22,309 nucleotides of DNA from Oscillospiraceae bacterium (GCA_902765975.1 CACXBO010000117.1:1-22309); one strand, 5' to 3'; shown: positions 1 through 7,610, counted from the stretch's first letter. The notes: generated from the letters alone by a model not told the origin. Numbers and translations are program-made.

Positions 1-728
1 ACGACGTGCACGAGAAGGCGGCAACGGTCAATGTGGCGCAGAAAGTCGTGACCGAGACCGGCGCCCTCGCTCGCGCCCTCGATTATGCCCGGGATATCAG
101 CCATAACGAATGAGCGCCCCTCGCCAGCGTAGACCACGCCGAGGTTGGGGAATAGAGTAGTAAAGTGGTAATTTGCTATCTTCGGCCTTGCCTTTGATAC
201 GACGCTGAGCAGAGTGGACTTGCCCACGTTCGGAAATCCGACAAGACCGACGTCGGCGAGAAGCTTGAGCTCAAGCGTTATCTCACGCTCGACTCCGGGC
301 AGACCTGCCTTGGCAAAGCGCGGAGCCTGACGCGTCGGAGTGGCGAAATGCGAGTTGCCCCAGCCGCCGATACCGCCCTTTGCGGCAATAAAGCGGTCGG
401 TCTTCGTCATATCAGCCATTATCTGACCGGTTTTCGCGTCGCGCACTACTGTGCCGACGGGGACCTTGATGATAAGATCCTCCCCGTCCCTGCCCGTGCA
501 GCGCTTTCCGCCTCCGTCCATTCCGTTTTGGGCGGAGTATTTCCTCCTGTACCTAAAATCCATAAGCGTTGACATATTCGGATCGGGAACGAGTATTACG
601 CTCCCGCCGCGTCCGCCGTCGCCTCCGTCCGGTCCTCCGGAGGCCACGTATTTTTCGCGGTGAAAGGCGACGGCTCCGTTTCCGCCCTTTCCCGCCTTTA
701 TCTCGATAGTTGCTTTATCAACAAACAT
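1..728 (-). CDS. obgE: GTPase Obg/CgtA, ribosome assembly (3' end of gene outside window)
   Basis: Obg is a GTPase that binds the 50S subunit late in ribosome assembly and links growth to GTP/(p)ppGpp level. About 242 codons from the ATG at 728 are visible and the frame runs off the window edge, so the C-terminal part of the G domain and any OCT domain are missing. The N-terminal Obg fold (about residues 1-158) is glycine-rich, with AGKGGNGAV (12-20), GGPDGGDGGRGG (31-42) and GGIGGWGN (118-125; many Obg proteins have Leu where this has Trp). The G domain follows with P-loop GFPNVGKST (164-172), switch I around HFTTLFPNLG (188-197) and G3 DIPGIIEGASEGAGLGHDFL (211-230). A Shine-Dalgarno-like AGGATAGGG lies upstream of the ATG. 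The tetR gene is 57 bases upstream on the same strand. Family assignment is certain from sequence. Confidence 0.97.
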   Translation of the reverse strand, partial: MFVDKATIEIKAGKGGNGAVAFHREKYVASGGPDGGDGGRGGSVILVPDPNMSTLMDFRYRRKYSAQNGMDGGGKRCTGRDGEDLIIKVPVGTVVRDAKTGQIMADMTKTDRFIAAKGGIGGWGNSHFATPTRQAPRFAKAGLPGVEREITLELKLLADVGLVGFPNVGKSTLLSVVSKARPKIANYHFTTLFPNLGVVYAGEGRSFVMADIPGIIEGASEGAGLGHDFLRHIDRCRLLVHV

Positions 729-760
729 GGGTATATCATCCCTATCCTTTTAATAGTATC

Positions 761-789
761 ATAGTATCATACCGCCGGAGAGTTTTCAA
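761..789 (-). promoter_or_regulatory. possible obg promoter
   Basis: On the minus strand, TTGAAA (784-789) is followed after 17 bases by TACTAT (761-766), 33 bases before the obg ATG. The -35 element overlaps the tetR stop codon. The box TATGATAC occurs twice in tandem across the -10 region, so the exact -10 could shift by a few bases. This would allow obg to be transcribed apart from tetR. It is a pattern match only. Confidence 0.35.
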
Positions 790-1370
790 TCCGTTTCCGA
801 AAACCCGCTCATCCCGTCGGTCGCAAGCTTCATTATTACGGAGGAGATGTCCTCCACAGGTATCCGCCTCGATGAATTGAACCAGCGCTGATAGACGGAG
901 ATAAGCCCGGAGAACATAAACTCCATTATTATATCCAGATTTTCCACCCCGACCCGGAAATGCTCCGCTATATACGGTCGCGCCTTCTCCTTCATAATGT
1001 CCACTATCTTCGTCATCATGCTGACGTTGCCGCGCATGGAGAACATCTGCCCGTAGAAGTCGATATCCGTATTGATAACGGAGGTGAGCTTCTCGAAGAC
1101 GAAAAACGCCGCATCCTCCGCGGAAGCGATCCCCTCGCTGCTCAGAGCCCCGCCGAAAGAGCCGGCAATCTCGTCCTCTATCTCTCCGACCACCTCGTGA
1201 ACGCCGGCGTAGTAATTATAGAAAGTCTTGCGGTTGATATCCGCGTACTGAGCTATGTCGCTTACAGTTATGTCCTCAAGCTCCTTCTCCGAGAGAAGCC
1301 TTGCAAACGCGCTCCGTATCGCCCTCTTCGTTTTTATTACACGCCTGTCCTCAGTTTTTTCAAGTTCCAT
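786..1370 (-). CDS. TetR/AcrR family transcriptional regulator
   Basis: This is a one-component repressor with an N-terminal TetR helix-turn-helix and a C-terminal ligand or dimerisation domain. Starting at 1370 it is 194 residues. The first helix is near TKRAIRSAFARLL (14-26), and the recognition part is ITVSDIAQYADINRKTFYNYY (34-54), which contains the TetR hallmark TFYNYY. The C-terminal half has a Trp-bearing stretch, SVYQRWFNSS, like the TetR_C domains of clostridial AcrR/DhaS-like proteins. I chose the ATG at 1370 because GAGAGGG stands 8 bases before it and the HTH begins close behind. An upstream ATG at 1403 in the same frame has only a weak ribosome site and would add 11 residues. 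The gene is divergent from the lipid operon at 1536, so that operon is its most likely target; this is inference. The ligand cannot be told from sequence, although an acyl-CoA or fatty acid would fit the context. Confidence 0.9.
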   Translation of the reverse strand: MELEKTEDRRVIKTKRAIRSAFARLLSEKELEDITVSDIAQYADINRKTFYNYYAGVHEVVGEIEDEIAGSFGGALSSEGIASAEDAAFFVFEKLTSVINTDIDFYGQMFSMRGNVSMMTKIVDIMKEKARPYIAEHFRVGVENLDIIMEFMFSGLISVYQRWFNSSRRIPVEDISSVIMKLATDGMSGFSETD

Positions 1371-1465
1371 ATGCGTTACCCTCTCTTCTACAACTTTCGC
1401 CATATCTGTTTCTTTATAGACAATATATGAATTAAATGTATAAATAATGGCATAATAGCGCTCGG

Positions 1466-1496
1466 TTGACTATAGATTTTTCCCACTGAATATAAT
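1466..1496 (+). promoter_or_regulatory. candidate promoter of the lipid operon
   Basis: TTGACT (1466-1471) and TATAAT (1491-1496) stand 19 bases apart in the AT-rich tetR/glycosyltransferase divergent region, 39 bases upstream of the first ATG. The hexamers are good but the spacer is two bases longer than ideal, which may mean weak or activated transcription. GTTGACT at 1465-1471 is also repeated in inverted form as AGTCAAC at 1516-1522. Confidence 0.45.
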
Positions 1497-1500
1497 AATA

Positions 1501-1512
1501 TACACCTGTGTA
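1501..1512. promoter_or_regulatory. possible operator: palindrome TACAC-CT-GTGTA
   Basis: This perfect 5-bp inverted repeat with a 2-base centre covers the expected transcription start downstream of TATAAT at 1491-1496. Its position between tetR and the operon makes it a candidate TetR-type operator for repression of the lipid operon. It is short for a TetR site (often 15 bp or more), so chance is possible. Confidence 0.3.
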
Positions 1513-1535
1513 AAAAGTCAACAAGAGGTATAAAA

Positions 1536-2663
1536 ATGAAGCTTTTGATTCTCTCCTGCGATACGGGCGACGGGAGCCCGGGCGCGGCCCTCGCTCTCTG
1601 CGAGGCTGCGGAGGAGCGGGGGATAGACTGTACTCTTGCCGACCCGGACAAATTCGGAAGGGGCTGGACGAAGAGCGCGGTTATCTACTCAGGGAAAAAA
1701 CTGAAGAAGAACGTGCCGAGGCTGTACCGTGCGGTTTACTCCGCGAGCGGGCTCCTGGATAAGGCGGGGATAACCTCGCCCTTATACATAGCGAACGCAT
1801 CAAAGTCGGAGGAGCTTGCCGAATACATAAAATTAGAGAGCTTCGACGCCGTTATCGCAACGCATCTCCACGGTATGGAGGCGCTGACGGCGGCGAAAAG
1901 GCGGGAGGGACTGAGGGTCCCGACTTACGGAGTTCTGACGGAATATGCCTACGTTCCGCTTATGAGCGAGACGGAGCTCGATTTCTATTTCGTGCCGCAC
2001 CGAGGGCTTGCGCCGAAGCTGATGGACAAGGGGATAGGTCCGGACAGGTTTAGGATAACGGGCATTCCGGTAGACAGGCGCTTTACCGAGGGGCCTTCAA
2101 GGTCTGAGGCGAGAAACTTCCTCGTTATCCCGAAGCATAAGCGGGTATATCTCATCAACACGATGGGACTCAAGCCCGCTTACGTCACTGATCTTTGCGA
2201 GTATCTGACCGGGCTTGAAAAGAGGGATGCTCTCATCTACGTTCTCGCGGACAGGGAGAGCGAGATATACGAGAAGCTCAGCAAGAAGCTTCGCAAGAGG
2301 CTGCCGGACGAGCCGATGCTCCAGACCGCGGCCTATTCCGAGAAGGAGAACTTCTATATAGCGGCTGCCGACGTCGTTATCAACGCTGCGGACGGAGTGC
2401 TCTGCGCGAGAAACGCCGCGCTGGGCAGACCGATGGTGCTTCCGCACACCGTCAGCGGAACGGAGAGCGGCAACGCCGAATTTCTGGCTAAACGCGAGCT
2501 TTGCCTTAAGGCGAAGAGCGCATGGGACTGCGCCATAAAGGCGAGAAGGCTGCTGGACGACAGGGCTGAGGCGGAGAGAATGGTGAGCATAGAGAGGCAG
2601 AACGCCTTTACCGACGCCGCCGGAAAAATAATCGAGCATATAGCGGAAGGGATAGATAAGTGA
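1536..2663 (+). CDS. UgtP/MGDG-synthase-like glycolipid glycosyltransferase
   Basis: The 375-residue protein resembles GT28/MurG-fold enzymes of the MGDG synthase and processive diacylglycerol glucosyltransferase (UgtP) group, which move a sugar from a nucleotide sugar to diacylglycerol at the inner face of the membrane. The N-terminal acceptor domain shows FDAVIATHLHGMEAL, then YGVLTEYAYVPLMSETELDFYFVP and ITGIPVDRRF, which match the family pattern of a TD-like stretch, a vD-x-y-x-VP stretch and a GiPv-x-x-F stretch. The C-terminal donor domain has AADVVINAADGVLCARNAALGRPMVLP and a TESGNAEFL stretch equivalent to the (Q/E)xxNa-x-x-L of GT28. The usual GGGH loop near the N-terminus is replaced by GDGSPGAA, and the second-domain GGSxG loop by INTMGL, so substrate use may differ. 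AGAGGT lies 6 bases before the ATG. The downstream fakA overlaps the stop codon, implying translational coupling. Confidence 0.75.
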   Translation: MKLLILSCDTGDGSPGAALALCEAAEERGIDCTLADPDKFGRGWTKSAVIYSGKKLKKNVPRLYRAVYSASGLLDKAGITSPLYIANASKSEELAEYIKLESFDAVIATHLHGMEALTAAKRREGLRVPTYGVLTEYAYVPLMSETELDFYFVPHRGLAPKLMDKGIGPDRFRITGIPVDRRFTEGPSRSEARNFLVIPKHKRVYLINTMGLKPAYVTDLCEYLTGLEKRDALIYVLADRESEIYEKLSKKLRKRLPDEPMLQTAAYSEKENFYIAAADVVINAADGVLCARNAALGRPMVLPHTVSGTESGNAEFLAKRELCLKAKSAWDCAIKARRLLDDRAEAERMVSIERQNAFTDAAGKIIEHIAEGIDK

Positions 2664-4312
2664 TGAGAACGGAGATAATGGACGGCGCCCTCTTTTCAAA
2701 GCTGATAATCGGGGGCACGGCCAACCTTATGAGGAACAGAAAGACCGTAAACGACCTGAACGTATTTCCCATACCGGACGGCGATACGGGCGATAATATG
2801 TATATGACCGTGGAGGCTGGAGCCGCCATGCTGCGCGGCGAGAGCGGGCTTAATCTCGGCGAGGCGGCTGAGCTTGCCGCGAGAGGTATGCTGCTCGGCG
2901 CGAGAGGCAACTCCGGAGTTATCACCTCCCGTATTTTTGCAGGGATTTCCAAGGGCCTGGAGAACGCGGAACGCGCCACGACGGCCGTTTTCACCCGCGC
3001 TCTCGAGAGAGGCGTGCGCGAAGCTTACGAGGCGGTTTCCGTACCCGTCGAGGGTACGATACTTACCGTATACAGAGACTCAGTCCGTTTCGCCGGCTCT
3101 CGCATCAACGGAGAGAGCGATTTCATCCGCTATTTCGACGATTTCATCGAGGAGATGGAGCGCTCGCTTGAGAGGACTCCCGAGCTTCTTGCCGTTCTGA
3201 AGGAGGCGGGAGTGGTCGACTCGGGCGGAGCAGGACTTCTCTATATAGCAGAGGGCATGAAGGCGGCTCTCGTCGGCAAGGAGACGGACGCGGGATTTGT
3301 CGACGCGCCGACGCAGAAGCGCGTAGATATCAATATGTTCACCGAGGACAGCGTTCTCGAGTTCGGCTACTGCACAGAGTTTTTGCTGAGGCTTCAGAAA
3401 TCCAAGATAGACGTGAACGCCTTCGATCTCGACGCTTTTATCGAATGGCTCAACGAAAACGGAGATTCCGTGGTCGCATTCCGCGACGGAACGATAGTAA
3501 AGGCGCATGTCCACACGAAGAGACCGGGCGACATTTTCAACTACTGCCAGAATTTCGGAGAATTCCTCACCACCAAGGTGGAGAATATGACCCTGCAGCA
3601 TAACGAGACGACGGCGCCGGACCGCTTTGCAAAGGCGAAAAAGCCGAAGAAGGCTTACGGAATAGTCTCCGTCGCCGCCGGAAGAGGCATAAAATCCACC
3701 TTCCTTGAGATGGGCTGCGACGCCGTGGTAGACGGCGGACAGAGCATGAACCCCTCGACAGAGGATTTCATCCGCGCCTTCGACACGGTGAACGCCGACA
3801 CGATCTTCGTTTTCCCGAACAATAAAAACATTATTCTCGCCGCGGATCAGGCCGCCGAGCTATATAAGAAGGCGGAGATAAAAGTTATCCCCACGAGGAC
3901 GGTGGGCGAGGGCTACTGCGCGATAGCTCAGCTCGACACCTCGTCGGGCGATACGGACGAGATAATAACAGGCCTGCGCGAGATAATAGCGGGAGTCGTC
4001 ACGGGAGTCGTCTCCCGAGCGATACGCGATACGGAAAAGGACGGGATCAGCGTCAGGAAGGACGACTACATCGGATTTTCCGGCGGAAAGATAAGCGTCG
4101 ACGATCCGGATCGCGAGTCCGCCGTGCTGAGCCTTGCCGATAATCTCAGCGCGGGAGACTACGATATTATTGTTCTGCTGCGCGGCTTAGAGGCGTCGAG
4201 AGACGAAACTGAGCAGCTTGCCGCAGAGCTCGGCGCAAAATATCCTCTCTCTGAGGTCATAACCATCGACGGCGAGCAGCCTGTCTATGATTACATAATG
4301 ATACTTGAATAA
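2663..4312 (+). CDS. fakA: fatty acid kinase subunit FakA (DAK2-domain protein, YloV family)
   Basis: FakA phosphorylates fatty acids held by FakB, giving acyl-phosphate for PlsX or PlsY. The 549-residue protein has the full family length. The N-terminal DhaL/DAK2 nucleotide domain (about 1-200) carries PDGDTGDNM (38-46) with the metal-binding aspartates, GARGNSGV (79-86) and VVDSGGAGLLYI. The middle domain has a Cys near 237 (GYCTEF) and HVHT at 282-285, the Cys/His set reported as a metal site in S. aureus FakA. The C-terminal domain starts near KKAYGIVSVAAG. I chose the ATG at 2663 (TGATG overlap with the previous stop) because it gives the same numbering as the second FakA in this window up to the GDTG motif; a GTG at 2660 is the alternative. 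The usual GDTGTN loop reads GDTGDN here. A FakB gene follows at once, which strongly supports the fatty-acid-kinase role. Confidence 0.92.
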   Translation: MRTEIMDGALFSKLIIGGTANLMRNRKTVNDLNVFPIPDGDTGDNMYMTVEAGAAMLRGESGLNLGEAAELAARGMLLGARGNSGVITSRIFAGISKGLENAERATTAVFTRALERGVREAYEAVSVPVEGTILTVYRDSVRFAGSRINGESDFIRYFDDFIEEMERSLERTPELLAVLKEAGVVDSGGAGLLYIAEGMKAALVGKETDAGFVDAPTQKRVDINMFTEDSVLEFGYCTEFLLRLQKSKIDVNAFDLDAFIEWLNENGDSVVAFRDGTIVKAHVHTKRPGDIFNYCQNFGEFLTTKVENMTLQHNETTAPDRFAKAKKPKKAYGIVSVAAGRGIKSTFLEMGCDAVVDGGQSMNPSTEDFIRAFDTVNADTIFVFPNNKNIILAADQAAELYKKAEIKVIPTRTVGEGYCAIAQLDTSSGDTDEIITGLREIIAGVVTGVVSRAIRDTEKDGISVRKDDYIGFSGGKISVDDPDRESAVLSLADNLSAGDYDIIVLLRGLEASRDETEQLAAELGAKYPLSEVITIDGEQPVYDYIMILE

Positions 4313-4327
4313 GGAGGCAAAAAACCC

Positions 4328-5197
4328 ATGCTTGTACTGTTCACAGATACCGATACCGATATGACTCCCGAGATAGCGAAGGAATACGGCTACAGGCTCA
4401 TAAGCATGCCCTACAGCATCGACGGAAAGAACATCTACCCGTTCGTCGACTTCGATAAATTCGATTGCCACGGGTTCTACGAGAAGCTCAGAGGCGGGCT
4501 GATACCCAGTACCAGCGCCCTCAACGAGGAGGAGTATATAAACTACTTCAAGCCGGTTTTCGAGGCGGGCGACGATATTTTTTACGTTCATTTCTCCCGC
4601 CAGATGAGCGGGACCTTCGCAGCTATGGATAAGGCTGTAGCCAGACTGAAGGAGCAGTATCCCGAACGCAGCTTCTACACTGTCGATACCCGCGGCATAA
4701 GCATTCTGAGCCTTAACGTCGCAATGGAGATAGGCGATATGTACAAGGCGGGCAAGAGCGCAGAGGAGATGCTCAAGTGGGCTGAGACAGAGGTGGACAA
4801 GTTCGCAGTCTACTTCTTCGCCGACGATCTTCGCTTTTTCTCCCGCTCAGGCAGAGTTTCGGGACTTGCAGGCACAATGGGAACGCTTCTCGGCATAAGA
4901 CCGATAATCTATATGGGCGCAAACGGAAAGATGGAGAGCATAGGCAAGGAAAAGGGCAGAGCAAAGGCCGTCGCCCGACTTCTCAAATACGCCGAGGAGC
5001 TTGGCGACGACGTTAAGGGTCACCGCGTACTGATAGCCACCTGCGACGCGCCCGAGCTTGTCGAGCTGCTGGAAAAGGGCCTGAAGGAGAGGTTCGGCGA
5101 GGATCTCGACATAACGGTAATAGAGGTCAATCCGACAATAGGAAGTCACTGCGGACCGAACACAGCCGGTATCTGCTTCCATTCTATTCACAGGTGA
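4328..5197 (+). CDS. fakB: DegV family fatty-acid-binding protein (FakB)
   Basis: DegV/FakB proteins sequester one fatty acid in a tunnel and present its carboxylate to FakA for phosphorylation; the acyl-phosphate then passes to PlsX. The 289-residue length is normal. Carboxylate/phosphate-site motifs are present: PSTSALN (60-66), SRQMSGT (90-96), FFSRSGRVSG (170-179) and GSHCGPNTAG (272-281), where His274 corresponds to the conserved C-terminal histidine of FakB. The N-terminus TDTDTDMTPE corresponds to the family's TDSTSDLP. AAGGAGG stands before the ATG. The gene lies 15 bases after fakA, and plsX is two genes further on, so the partner enzymes are encoded together. Fatty-acid preference (saturated or unsaturated) cannot be told. 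Confidence 0.92.
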   Translation: MLVLFTDTDTDMTPEIAKEYGYRLISMPYSIDGKNIYPFVDFDKFDCHGFYEKLRGGLIPSTSALNEEEYINYFKPVFEAGDDIFYVHFSRQMSGTFAAMDKAVARLKEQYPERSFYTVDTRGISILSLNVAMEIGDMYKAGKSAEEMLKWAETEVDKFAVYFFADDLRFFSRSGRVSGLAGTMGTLLGIRPIIYMGANGKMESIGKEKGRAKAVARLLKYAEELGDDVKGHRVLIATCDAPELVELLEKGLKERFGEDLDITVIEVNPTIGSHCGPNTAGICFHSIHR

Positions 5198-5202
5198 TTA
5201 AA

Positions 5203-6327
5203 ATGGTAGAGACAGTTGAGGTAAAGACCAAAAAGCAGCAGAGGGAATTTCTTGATTTCCCCCTCGATATGTATAAGGACAACCCGTATTTCGTCCCGCC
5301 GCTCTACGGGGACGAGAAAAAGATATTCTCGAAGAACTACGTTTACAACGACACCTGCGAGCACGTCTACTATAACGCATACCGCGACGGAAAGATGGTC
5401 GGCAGAATCTCGGGCATACTCCAAAAAAGCTCGAACGAGATAAGAAACGAGAAGCGCGTTCGCTTCACCCGCTTCGACTCGATAGACGATCAGGAGGTCG
5501 CCGACGCGCTTTTCAAGGCGGTTGAGGACTGGGCAAAGAGCAAGGGCATGGATACGGTCTGCGGCCCCCTCGGCTTCTCCGATCTTGAGCGCGAGGGACT
5601 TCTTATCGAGGGCTTCGACCAGCTCTCCACCTTCGAGGAGCAGTATAACGCCGAGTACTACGGAAAGCTTATCGAGAACTGCGGCTATGCGAAGGAGGTC
5701 GACTGGCTCGAAAGCAAGATATACCGCCCCGACGTCCCCGACGAGAGCTTTGCAAAGATGTCGGATTTCATAATGAAGAGATACAATCTCCGTTTCGGCG
5801 AGGCGAAGAATGTAAACGACTTCATAAACAGATACGGCACGGACTTCTTTGCCCTGCTCGACGAGGGCTACAGCCACCTTTACGGCACCGTTCCCTTCAC
5901 AAAGGGCATGAAGGATATGATGATAGCGAACTTCAAGCTCATTATAGATCTCAAATACGTCGGAGTAATCCTCGACGAGAATGGCAAGCTCGTCGCTCTC
6001 GGGCTCTGCTTCCCGTCCCTATCAAAGGCGATTCAGAAGTCGCGCGGACATCTCACTCCCGCCGCCCTCGTAAGGCTCCTTAAGGCGATTAAAAAGCCGA
6101 AGATACTCGATCTCGGGCTCATATGCGTATCGCACGAGTATATGAACCGCGGCGTCGGCAACGTAATTACCGGAGAGCTGTACCGCATGCTTCAGGACGA
6201 CCAGATCGAATACGCCGAGACGAATCTCAATCTTGAGGATAACCACGCGATACAAAACCAGTGGAAGCGCTTCAAGGCGATAAATCATAAGCGCCGCCGC
6301 TCCTACGTGAAGAAGCTGGAGGGCTGA
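5203..6327 (+). CDS. GNAT-fold acyltransferase-like protein in the lipid operon, substrate unknown
   Basis: The 374-residue soluble protein belongs to a conserved group of uncharacterised GNAT-fold proteins that I associate mainly with Bacteroidota and gut Clostridia. The C-terminal region has the acetyl-CoA/pantetheine motif in SHEYMNRGVGNVITGELY (RGVG at 316-319) followed by YAETNLNLEDNHAIQNQW and a basic end, HKRRRSYVKKL, both of which I recognise as family signatures. The N-terminal half (about 1-165), with YRDGKMVGRISG and FKAVEDWAKSKG, looks like a second, degenerate GNAT domain. I chose the ATG at 5203 because AGGTGA lies 5 bases before it; a GTG at 5194 overlaps the fakB stop. Its place between fakB and plsX-acpP suggests an acyl donor such as acyl-ACP and a lipid-related product, but this is inference. 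Confidence 0.75.
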   Translation: MVETVEVKTKKQQREFLDFPLDMYKDNPYFVPPLYGDEKKIFSKNYVYNDTCEHVYYNAYRDGKMVGRISGILQKSSNEIRNEKRVRFTRFDSIDDQEVADALFKAVEDWAKSKGMDTVCGPLGFSDLEREGLLIEGFDQLSTFEEQYNAEYYGKLIENCGYAKEVDWLESKIYRPDVPDESFAKMSDFIMKRYNLRFGEAKNVNDFINRYGTDFFALLDEGYSHLYGTVPFTKGMKDMMIANFKLIIDLKYVGVILDENGKLVALGLCFPSLSKAIQKSRGHLTPAALVRLLKAIKKPKILDLGLICVSHEYMNRGVGNVITGELYRMLQDDQIEYAETNLNLEDNHAIQNQWKRFKAINHKRRRSYVKKLEG

Positions 6328-6329
6328 AG

Positions 6330-7334
6330 ATGAAGCTTGTGATAGACTGCCTCGGCGGCGACAACAGCCCGGGAGCAAACGTCGAGGGCGCCGTTCTCGC
6401 GATGCGGAAGTATCCCGATCTCAGCGTGATACTCACTGGCGGCGAGAAGGAGCTTCTTGCTGAACTGAACAGACTGGGCTTTACCGATACCTCCCGCGTT
6501 GAGATTGTCCACGCGCCCGACGCGATAACAGGCGACGATAAGCCGACCGACGCGATAAGGCTCAAAAAGGAGAGCTCGATGATAAAGGCGATCTCCATTC
6601 TGAGGACGGATGAGAGCGTCGCCGGCCTCGTATCAACCGGCGCGACCGGAGCCCTCGTCGCCGCGGCGACGCTGAGGATAGGCAGGATACGCGGCATACG
6701 CCGTCCCGCCTTCTGCCCGATACTGCCCACGATGAAGGGCGGCATTGTCGGACTCTGCGACAGCGGAGCGAACGTCGATATAATACCGGATCAGCTCAGG
6801 GAATTTGCCATAATGGGAAGCCGGTATCTTGAGACGGTTTTCGATATAAAGAAGCCCCGCGTCGCCATGCTGAACGTCGGCACGGAGCGGGAGAAGGGCG
6901 ACGACCTCAGAAAAACGGCTTATCCTCTGCTTGAAAATGAGCCGAGCATCAATTTCGTCGGGAATATGGAGAGCCGCGACCTGCTGACGGGGAATTACGA
7001 CCTCGTCGTCTGCGACGGCTTTTCGGGCAACGTGCTGACGAAGACCACGGAGGGCACTGCCCTCGAGATGCTGAAGATGATAAAGCGCGATATCCAGAAG
7101 AGCTGGAAGTACAAGCTCGGCGCGCTGCTTATGAAGAAGATGCTTATGGCCGAGAAGGACTTTATGAACTACCAGAACTACGGCGGAAGCGTGCTTTTAG
7201 GCTCGGAAAAGGTCATAGTTAAGGGCCACGGCTCGTCCGACGCCTCTTCGGTGCTGAAATGCATCGAGCAGGCATACAGGATGGAGCTCTCCGGCCTCAA
7301 CGATAAAATAAGAGAAAGTATCAAGGAGGAATAA
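6330..7334 (+). CDS. plsX: phosphate acyltransferase PlsX
   Basis: PlsX interconverts acyl-ACP and acyl-phosphate; acyl-phosphate is the donor PlsY uses to start phospholipid synthesis. The 334-residue length is normal. Family motifs are clear: MKLVIDCLGGDNSPGANVEG at the start, VSTGATGALVAAATLRIGRI, LCDSGANVD, NVGTEREKGDD, LLTGNYDLVVCDGFSGNVLTK and MNYQNYGGSVLLG. GGAGGG is placed 6 bases before the ATG, inside the last codons of the GNAT gene, and only two bases separate the two genes. In a cell with FakAB, PlsX can also run in reverse and make acyl-ACP from imported fatty acid, so its place directly after fakAB and before acpP makes biochemical sense. Confidence 0.97.
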   Translation: MKLVIDCLGGDNSPGANVEGAVLAMRKYPDLSVILTGGEKELLAELNRLGFTDTSRVEIVHAPDAITGDDKPTDAIRLKKESSMIKAISILRTDESVAGLVSTGATGALVAAATLRIGRIRGIRRPAFCPILPTMKGGIVGLCDSGANVDIIPDQLREFAIMGSRYLETVFDIKKPRVAMLNVGTEREKGDDLRKTAYPLLENEPSINFVGNMESRDLLTGNYDLVVCDGFSGNVLTKTTEGTALEMLKMIKRDIQKSWKYKLGALLMKKMLMAEKDFMNYQNYGGSVLLGSEKVIVKGHGSSDASSVLKCIEQAYRMELSGLNDKIRESIKEE

Positions 7335-7335
7335 G

Positions 7336-7557
7336 ATGTTTAACGAAGTAAAGGAGCTTTTGACCCAGCAGCTCAGGCTCAAGGACGTGGAGATCACCCC
7401 GGCGTCCAGAATAAAGGACGACCTCGGCGCGGACTCCCTCGATATCCTTCAGCTTCTTATGACTATCGAGGAGGAGCGCGGCATAACCATCCCCGACGAG
7501 GCTCTCGCCACCTTCACGACAGTTGGCGATATAGTTAGCTATCTTGAGGAGAAATAA
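7336..7557 (+). CDS. acpP: acyl carrier protein
   Basis: This 73-residue acidic helical carrier holds growing or imported acyl chains on phosphopantetheine. The attachment serine is Ser34 in DLGADSLDILQL, close to the classic DSLD-x-x-E context, followed by the helix-II acidic stretch MTIEEERGITIPDE and the end VGDIVSYLEEK. AAGGAGG is 5 bases before the ATG, and plsX ends one base upstream. It is the last gene of the lipid operon. The usual downstream fatty-acid synthesis genes (fabD, fabG, fabF) and rnc are absent here. Confidence 0.96.
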   Translation: MFNEVKELLTQQLRLKDVEITPASRIKDDLGADSLDILQLLMTIEEERGITIPDEALATFTTVGDIVSYLEEK

Positions 7558-7581
7558 GGGCTATTTCGTAGATTTTGCGTC

Positions 7582-7610
7582 TTGTTAAAGCTTAGAGGCT
7601 ATGATAGAAT
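7582..7610 (+). promoter_or_regulatory. candidate promoter for rpe-recR
   Basis: TTGTTA (7582-7587) is followed after exactly 17 bases by TAGAAT (7605-7610), just after the acpP stop. Transcription would start near 7617, directly before the hairpin at 7621-7652, giving a leader of about 130 bases before rpe. Hexamer matches are 4/6 and 5/6. Confidence 0.5.

Noticed and set aside
348..663. Two short plus-strand frames in the first 700 bases
   Set aside because: They lie over the Obg coding region, whose minus-strand translation is complete and conserved.
727..785. Tandem TATGATAC boxes as a possible repeat element
   Set aside because: Two 8-base copies in an AT-rich gap are too little; they more likely reflect -10-like promoter sequence.
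960..1430. 156-codon plus-strand frame opposite tetR
   Set aside because: The minus-strand TetR HTH is unmistakable; the opposite frame shows no domain.
2097..2699. 200-codon minus-strand frame opposite the glycosyltransferase
   Set aside because: It is rich in Arg/Ser/Leu, lacks family motifs and spans the junction of two well-supported genes; a GC-rich shadow frame.
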